A stretch of 64,000 bases of DNA from Rhizobium indicum (GTDB taxonomy: Bacteria > Pseudomonadota > Alphaproteobacteria > Rhizobiales > Rhizobiaceae), in NCBI RefSeq assembly GCF_005862305.2, contig NZ_CP054021.1:2046001-2110000 (forward strand), in the 5' to 3' direction. Below are positions 59,647 to 64,000 of the stretch, one piece after another. The notes beneath the pieces were generated by a model. The model worked only from the letters and a program-made list of their open reading frames with translations, was not told where the DNA came from and did no database searches. Positions within the stretch are counted from its first letter, which is position 1, and every line of letters begins with the position of its first letter. Made by a program: the position numbers and the translations under genes.

Positions 59647-60639
59647 CTATTCCGCCGGCTGAAGCTCGGCCGGCTCAAAGCGATAGGTGGTCGAGCAGAA
59701 TTCGCAGGTGACGGCGATTTCGCCGTTTTCCTGGCTGGCCTCGATCTCTTCGGCCGAAAAACCCTTCAGCACGCCTTTAATCTTGTCGCGCGAGCAGCTG
59801 CAGCGGTCGAAGACGGCGCGCGGTTCGTAGACGCGAACGCCGCGCTCGTGGAACAGGCGGAACAGCAGCCGCTCGGTGCCGACAAGCGGATCGGTCAGTT
59901 CATCGGCGTCGATGGTCTCGACCAGCGAACGCGCTTCGAGCCAGGCATCGTCCTCGCCATGCGGGCGGCTGCCGGTATCGCCGTCGCCGCCGTGGAGATC
60001 CGGCTGGCGCATGCGCTCCGGCGCTTCCGGCAGGAACTGGGCGACGAGGCCGCCGGCCCGCCAGCGATGGCGTGGCTTGCCCGTATCGTCACGGTCGAAG
60101 AGTTCGGCCGCGGCGAGGCGCACGCGCGTCGGGATCTGCTCCGACTGGCGGAAATAGACGCCGGCAATTTCTTCCAGCGTGGTGCCGTCGAGCGGAACGA
60201 TGCCCTGGTAAGGCTGGCTGAACTTGCCCTGGTCGATGGTGAAGGCGAGCACGCCCTTGCCGAGCAGTTGCTCCGGCTCGGTTTCACCCGACTCGATCGC
60301 CTTGTTGAGCAGCGCCTGATCGAAACGGGCATAGGCGCGGACATTTTCCGGCGTCGAGAAATCGGCGACGAGAAGATCGACCGGGCCATCGCCCTTGGTC
60401 TGCACCGTGAACTTGCCGTCGAACTTCAGCGAGGTGCCGAGCAGCACCGTCAGCACGACGACTTCGGCAAGCAGCCGGGCAACGGGTGCGGGATAATGAT
60501 GACGCTCGAGGATCGCATCGAGCATCGGGCCGAGCTGGACGGCGCGGCCGCGCACATCCAGCCCCTCCACCTGGAAGGGGACGACATGGTCATCGCCGGC
60601 GAAATCAAACTGGCCGAGGGCGGCTGCAGCTTCTGCCAT
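59647..60639 (-). CDS. hslO: Redox-regulated chaperone Hsp33
   Basis: A 330-residue holdase chaperone. The N-terminal chaperone domain (QTKGDGPVDLLVADFSTPENVRAYAR; QPYQGIVPLDG) is followed by a C-terminal zinc domain with the redox cysteines in DRCSCSRDKI and CEFCSTTY, which form disulphides under oxidative stress and switch it on. An insertion of charged residues (HGGDGDTGSRPHGEDD) in the middle is longer than in E. coli. It follows argF by 90 bases on the minus strand. Confidence 0.93.
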   Translation of the reverse strand: MAEAAAALGQFDFAGDDHVVPFQVEGLDVRGRAVQLGPMLDAILERHHYPAPVARLLAEVVVLTVLLGTSLKFDGKFTVQTKGDGPVDLLVADFSTPENVRAYARFDQALLNKAIESGETEPEQLLGKGVLAFTIDQGKFSQPYQGIVPLDGTTLEEIAGVYFRQSEQIPTRVRLAAAELFDRDDTGKPRHRWRAGGLVAQFLPEAPERMRQPDLHGGDGDTGSRPHGEDDAWLEARSLVETIDADELTDPLVGTERLLFRLFHERGVRVYEPRAVFDRCSCSRDKIKGVLKGFSAEEIEASQENGEIAVTCEFCSTTYRFEPAELQPAE

Positions 60640-60729
60640 GGCTTTTCACTCCTAGTTTCAGAGCGATGGGCCAGCGTGCCCTTCGCTCACGCGGTCGCGA
60701 GTCTGTCTCTCGCGACGTCCGATTATGGT

Positions 60730-61644
60730 TCAGATCGCGCCCAGGCACCAAGCAAGAATCGACTTCTGCGCATGAAGACGGTTTTCCGCCTCATCGAAGA
60801 CCACGGATTGCGGACCGTCGATCACTTCGTCCGTCACTTCCTCACCGCGATGAGCGGGCAGGCAATGCATGAACAATGCATCATTGCCGGCTTTGGCCAT
60901 CAAGGCCGCGTTGACCTGATAAGGCTGGAAGACATTGTGACCCCGGGCCCGATGTTCCTGATTCATGGAGACCCAGGTATCGGTCACCACGCAATCGACG
61001 CCGGCGACCGCACGGTCGGCATCATGGCAGAGCATGATTTCGGCGCCCTCATTGCGGGCCCAGTTCAGATAGTGATCCTTGGGCTCCGAGCCAAGAGGCA
61101 CGGCCATGTTCATGCGATAGCCGAAGCGCGCGGCACCCTCGACCAGCGAATGCAGCACATTGTTGCCGTCGCCGGTCCAGGCGATGGTCTTGCCCTTGAT
61201 CGGGCCGCGATGCTCTTCGAAGGTCATGATATCGGCCATGATCTGGCAGGGATGGGTGTCATCCGTCAGCGCATTGATCACAGGCACGGTCGCATGCTGG
61301 GCCAGCTCGACCAGCCTGGAATGCTCGGTGGTGCGGATCATGATCGCATCGACATAACGCGACAGCACCTTGGCGGTGTCGCCGATCGTCTCGGCGCGAC
61401 CGAGCTGCATCTCGGTGCCGGACAGGAACAGCGTTTCGCCGCCGAGCTGGCGCATGCCGACGTCGAAGGAGACGCGGGTGCGCGTCGAGGGCTTTTCGAA
61501 GATCATCGCCAGCATCTTGCCGGCGAGCGGCTTGTCGCCCAGACCTGCCTTGAAGGCCTGCTTGCGGGTGAGCGCATCGTTCATGATGGTTCTGAGATCG
61601 GCTGATGTGACCGCCGAAAGATCGAGGAAATGTTTAGGGCTCAT
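60730..61644 (-). CDS. argF: Ornithine carbamoyltransferase
   Basis: A 304-residue enzyme of arginine synthesis: carbamoyl-phosphate site [25 protein letters not shown] and the ornithine-binding [16 protein letters not shown] near the C-terminus. It follows argD by 42 bases and precedes hslO by 90 on the same strand, so argD-argF-hslO probably share a transcript. Confidence 0.96.
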   Translation of the reverse strand: MSPKHFLDLSAVTSADLRTIMNDALTRKQAFKAGLGDKPLAGKMLAMIFEKPSTRTRVSFDVGMRQLGGETLFLSGTEMQLGRAETIGDTAKVLSRYVDAIMIRTTEHSRLVELAQHATVPVINALTDDTHPCQIMADIMTFEEHRGPIKGKTIAWTGDGNNVLHSLVEGAARFGYRMNMAVPLGSEPKDHYLNWARNEGAEIMLCHDADRAVAGVDCVVTDTWVSMNQEHRARGHNVFQPYQVNAALMAKAGNDALFMHCLPAHRGEEVTDEVIDGPQSVVFDEAENRLHAQKSILAWCLGAI

Positions 61645-61686
61645 ATCGTCTTCTTACCTGTGCTGCGCCCGAAGGCGGCAATCTCT

Positions 61687-62886
61687 TCAAGCCGTCTTCT
61701 TGACCTTGGAGGCGCGAATGCTCTCGGCGGCGCGTTCGACGCGGGCAAGACCCTCGCGGGCTTCCTCGGCGGTGACGACGAGCGGCGGAAGAAGGCGGAT
61801 GACATTATCGCCGGCAGGCACGCCGAGCAGATGGGCGGCGCGGATTGCCTGCAGCAGCTCGGCTGAGGGAACGGCAGCCTTGATGCCGAGCAACAGCCCC
61901 TCGCCCCTGATATCCTCGATCACATCGGGATAACGATCCTTCAGCGAGGCTAGGCCCTGGCGGAAGACAAGTGCGACGTCGCGCACCTGCTGGAGGAAGC
62001 CATCGGCAAGGATGATGTCGAGCACGGCGCTGCCGACGGCCATGGCAAGCGGATTGCCGCCATAGGTCGAGCCATGGGTGCCGGCCTTCATGCCGGAGGC
62101 GGCCTCGGCCGTTGCGAGGCAGGCGCCGAGCGGGAAACCGCCGCCGATGCCCTTGGCGACAGCCATGATATCGGGTGTGATGCCCGACCATTCATGGGCG
62201 AAGAGCTTGCCGGTGCGGCCGACGCCGGTCTGGACCTCGTCGAGGATCAACAGCAGGCCGTTGTCGTCGCAGAGCTGGCGAAGCGCCTTCATGAACTCAG
62301 GCGTGGCGGGGCGAACGCCGCCCTCGCCCTGCACCGGCTCGATGAGGATGCCAGCCGTGGCATCGGTAATCGCGGCGCGGACCGCTTCGATATCGCCGAA
62401 AGCCACCTGATCGAAACCCGGCGCCTTGGGGCCGAAGCCTTCGAGATATTTCTCCTGGCCGCCGGCGGCGATCGTCGCCAGCGTCCGTCCGTGGAAGGCG
62501 CCTTCGAAGGTGATGATATGGAAGCGCTCGGGATGGCCCTTGGAAAACTGATAGCGACGCGCCGTCTTGATCGCGCATTCGAGCGCCTCGGCACCCGAGT
62601 TGGTGAAGAACACCTTGTCGGCGAAGGTGGCGTCCGTCAGGCGTTTTGCCAGACGCTCCTGTCCGGGGATCTCGTAGATGTTCGACAGGTGCCAGACCTT
62701 GTCGGCCTGCTCCTTCAGCGCGCCGACCACATGCGGATTGCTGTGGCCGACGGAGGTGACGGCGACGCCGGCGCCGAAATCGAGATATCGCTCGCCAGTT
62801 TCGGTGATCAGCCATACGCCCTCGCCTCGCTCGAACCGCAGCGGGGCACGAGAATAGGTGTCATAAAGCGGCGCGGCTTCAGCCAT
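61687..62886 (-). CDS. argD: Acetylornithine aminotransferase
   Basis: A 399-residue class III PLP transaminase of arginine synthesis. [18 protein letters not shown], the [13 protein letters not shown] segment, [30 protein letters not shown] and the lysine in [17 protein letters not shown] are all present. ATG at 62886; ten codons of open frame upstream are in the leader. First gene of the argD-argF-hslO set. A hairpin followed by T-runs on the minus strand lies about 70 bases before its start and may act as an attenuator. Confidence 0.95.
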   Translation of the reverse strand: MAEAAPLYDTYSRAPLRFERGEGVWLITETGERYLDFGAGVAVTSVGHSNPHVVGALKEQADKVWHLSNIYEIPGQERLAKRLTDATFADKVFFTNSGAEALECAIKTARRYQFSKGHPERFHIITFEGAFHGRTLATIAAGGQEKYLEGFGPKAPGFDQVAFGDIEAVRAAITDATAGILIEPVQGEGGVRPATPEFMKALRQLCDDNGLLLILDEVQTGVGRTGKLFAHEWSGITPDIMAVAKGIGGGFPLGACLATAEAASGMKAGTHGSTYGGNPLAMAVGSAVLDIILADGFLQQVRDVALVFRQGLASLKDRYPDVIEDIRGEGLLLGIKAAVPSAELLQAIRAAHLLGVPAGDNVIRLLPPLVVTAEEAREGLARVERAAESIRASKVKKTA

Positions 62887-62944
62887 GGCGCGATCTCCAT
62901 CAAAGTTGCCGGGCAATGACTCCGGCTAAGGAAACCAGGCCCGA

Positions 62945-62973
62945 AAAATCAAAAATGCCGCCTTGCGGCGGCG
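62945..62973 (-). promoter_or_regulatory. Terminator-like hairpin in the argD leader
   Basis: Minus strand: GCCGCC, GCAA, GGCGGC (62973 down to 62958) followed by ATTTTTGATTTTT, about 70 bases before the argD start codon. In an RNA coming from a promoter further upstream it would be a terminator or attenuator. The rest of 62887-63306 has a cluster of GANTC sites (listed separately) and no gene. Confidence 0.55.
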
Positions 62974-63124
62974 AGTGGCACTATTTCCTTTTCGCGCTGC
63001 AATGTCAACAAAACGGCGCCCTTAGCGTATGCAGCACAGGTGTACAGCGGCATTTTCAGTCTTCAACAGGCATTATTGCAGAAATGACACGCAGGGGCAG
63101 CAAGTTGGGGAAAACTACGAATTC

Positions 63125-63161
63125 GATTCATCCGGATTCATGCGACTCTTGTCACGGAGTC
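63125..63161. promoter_or_regulatory. Cluster of four GANTC sites upstream of gcrA
   Basis: GATTC (63125-63129), GATTC (63135-63139), GACTC (63144-63148), GAGTC (63157-63161), four CcrM methylation sites in 37 bases, with further sites at 63269-63273 (GATTC, just before gcrA) and 62918-62922 (GACTC, before argD). GANTC is the CcrM methyltransferase site through which GcrA activates promoters in Caulobacter. Confidence 0.7.
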
Positions 63162-63306
63162 AGGCTCACACTAGGTTAAAGATCAATTACTAGACTGCAT
63201 GCGGCGGAACTAGTCACCAAAATTGATCAAGCGTTTCTTGTTTCGGAGCTCCCGGGACAACGGTGAGGGATTCTGCCATCACCAACGCAAAAGGTGGAGA
63301 CAGGGC

Positions 63307-63846
63307 ATGAACTGGACAGACGAGCGGGTCGAGAAACTCAAGAAACTTTGGGCCGAAGGACTGAGCGCCAGCCAGATCGCTGCGCAGCTTGGCGGGGTCA
63401 GCAGAAACGCGGTCATCGGCAAAGTGCACCGGCTGTGCCTTCCCGGCCGTGCCAAGGCCGGCGGCACCAACACCGCGGCGCGAACGCCGAAGCGCAATAC
63501 ATCGGCGCCGCGCGCGCCGAACTTCGCCTCTCGCATCACCACCCGCACCGTTACCCGCCAGCAGGGCGCGACGATGCTGAAGGAAGAGATCGAGATCGAG
63601 ATCGAAACGATCGAGGAAATGGAATACGTGCCAAGAGGCAATGTGGTGGTGCCGATTTCGCGCCGCCTCGGCCTGACGGAACTGACCGAGCGCACCTGCA
63701 AGTGGCCGGTCGGCGATCCGCTGAAGGACGACTTCCATTTCTGCGGCTGCGAGTCCCCCGACAATTCGCCCTATTGCAGCTATCACCAGAAGCTTGCCTA
63801 CCAGCCGGTCAACGAACGCCGCCGGGCGGCAGCGCGGGCCAGCTGA
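63307..63846 (+). CDS. gcrA: Cell cycle regulator GcrA
   Basis: A 179-residue master regulator of the alphaproteobacterial cell cycle. The N-terminal helix-turn-helix NWTDERVEKLKKLWAEGLSASQIAAQLGGVSRNAVIGKVHRLCL is the strict GcrA signature; a basic linker follows, then the C-terminal sigma70-binding segment with LTERTCKWPVGDP, CGCES and YCSYHQKLAYQP cysteines. It joins RNA polymerase and binds methylated GANTC promoters. ATG at 63307 gives the conserved start; an intrinsic terminator follows the gene. Confidence 0.95.
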   Translation: MNWTDERVEKLKKLWAEGLSASQIAAQLGGVSRNAVIGKVHRLCLPGRAKAGGTNTAARTPKRNTSAPRAPNFASRITTRTVTRQQGATMLKEEIEIEIETIEEMEYVPRGNVVVPISRRLGLTELTERTCKWPVGDPLKDDFHFCGCESPDNSPYCSYHQKLAYQPVNERRRAAARAS

Positions 63847-63875
63847 GCGGGCTGACCATTGCTAGAATGCAGAAA

Positions 63876-63899
63876 ACGGGCCGATTGGCCCGTTTTTTT
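63876..63899 (+). terminator. Intrinsic terminator of gcrA
   Basis: ACGGGCC (63876-63882), GATT, GGCCCGT (63887-63893), then T residues to 63899, 30 bases beyond the gcrA stop codon. It is a textbook rho-independent terminator. Confidence 0.9.
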
Positions 63900-63950
63900 A
63901 TGCGCGGATGGGAGCGCTTGGGTGTTCAGTTCGTTGAGAACGCCGACTTG

Positions 63951-64000
63951 CCCTCATCCGGCTGCCGCCACCTACCAGGGTCGAGCCATGGGTCTCGACC
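63951..64000. repeat. Partial copy of the dispersed repeat, cut by the window end
   Basis: CCCTCATCCGGCTGCCGCCACC matches the left end of the repeat at 45361-45500. The following bases diverge from it and include a short GGTCGAGCC / GGTCTCGACC inverted repeat; the rest is outside the window. Confidence 0.6.

Noticed and set aside
59539..61605. A 688-codon open frame on the plus strand
   Set aside because: It spans two unrelated minus-strand genes (hslO and argF) with clear motifs, so it is a shadow.

Overview
The window reads as a piece of the main chromosome of a Rhizobium-group alphaproteobacterium, most like Rhizobium leguminosarum/etli. Reasons: about 60% GC; GcrA next to argD-argF-hslO-apaG-metZ in the order I recall from the chromosomes of Sinorhizobium and Rhizobium; a PodJ-like polarity factor; a SAM-II riboswitch, which is typical of alphaproteobacteria; and many short palindromic intergenic repeats of the RIME type. 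About 60 genes are packed on both strands. There is no rRNA, CRISPR array, insertion sequence or prophage.

Layout. 1-6 kb (minus): end of an enoyl-CoA hydratase-family gene, a GGDEF/EAL c-di-GMP enzyme, a GalE-type epimerase, a PLP aminotransferase and mscL. 6-14.6 kb: a large kinase carrying a sodium:solute symporter domain, a TetR/MFS divergent pair, a SnoaL-like protein, a GFA/MarR divergent pair with two matching operators, a cold shock protein and a YdeI-like protein. 14.7-20.5 kb (minus): a fatty-acid beta-oxidation operon (acyl-CoA dehydrogenase, thiolase, cupin, FadJ-like enzyme) behind a perfect palindrome resembling a LiuR-type operator. 20.7-29.5 kb (plus): SDR, VOC protein, the PodJ-like protein, a TauE/TIGR02186 pair, a DHFR-like reductase and a lytic transglycosylase lipoprotein. 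29.7-33 kb (minus): the PdeM nuclease and DEXH helicase of ligase-associated DNA repair. 33.2-36 kb: two YitT paralogues flanking an Rrf2/AhpD-like redox pair and a 55-residue gene.

36-48.9 kb is mixed: TPR methyltransferase, small membrane protein, CAP lipoprotein, MATE pump, pyrD, NarL-type regulator, S24 repressor with a degenerate nuclease-like partner, TerB, a periplasmic binding protein and a chemoreceptor. 49-56 kb holds the most distinctive accessory system: a divergent AraC-type regulator and a five-gene polysaccharide operon (UDP-xylose synthase, UDP-sugar 4-epimerase, processive GT2 synthase, GH26-like hydrolase, DUF995 protein). It matches the c-di-GMP-responsive CuxR/uxs1-uxe-aps locus described in Sinorhizobium meliloti, but lies here beside a tRNA-Gly gene in chromosomal core. 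56.2-64 kb is core metabolism and cell-cycle control: a double-domain dCTP deaminase, metZ behind a SAM-II riboswitch with a mutually exclusive terminator, apaG, hslO, argF, argD, and gcrA behind a cluster of GANTC (CcrM) sites.

Two themes link the regions. c-di-GMP may connect the GGDEF/EAL protein with the aps-like operon. CcrM/GcrA methylation sites occur both before gcrA and at the apex of a hairpin in the RIME-like repeats.
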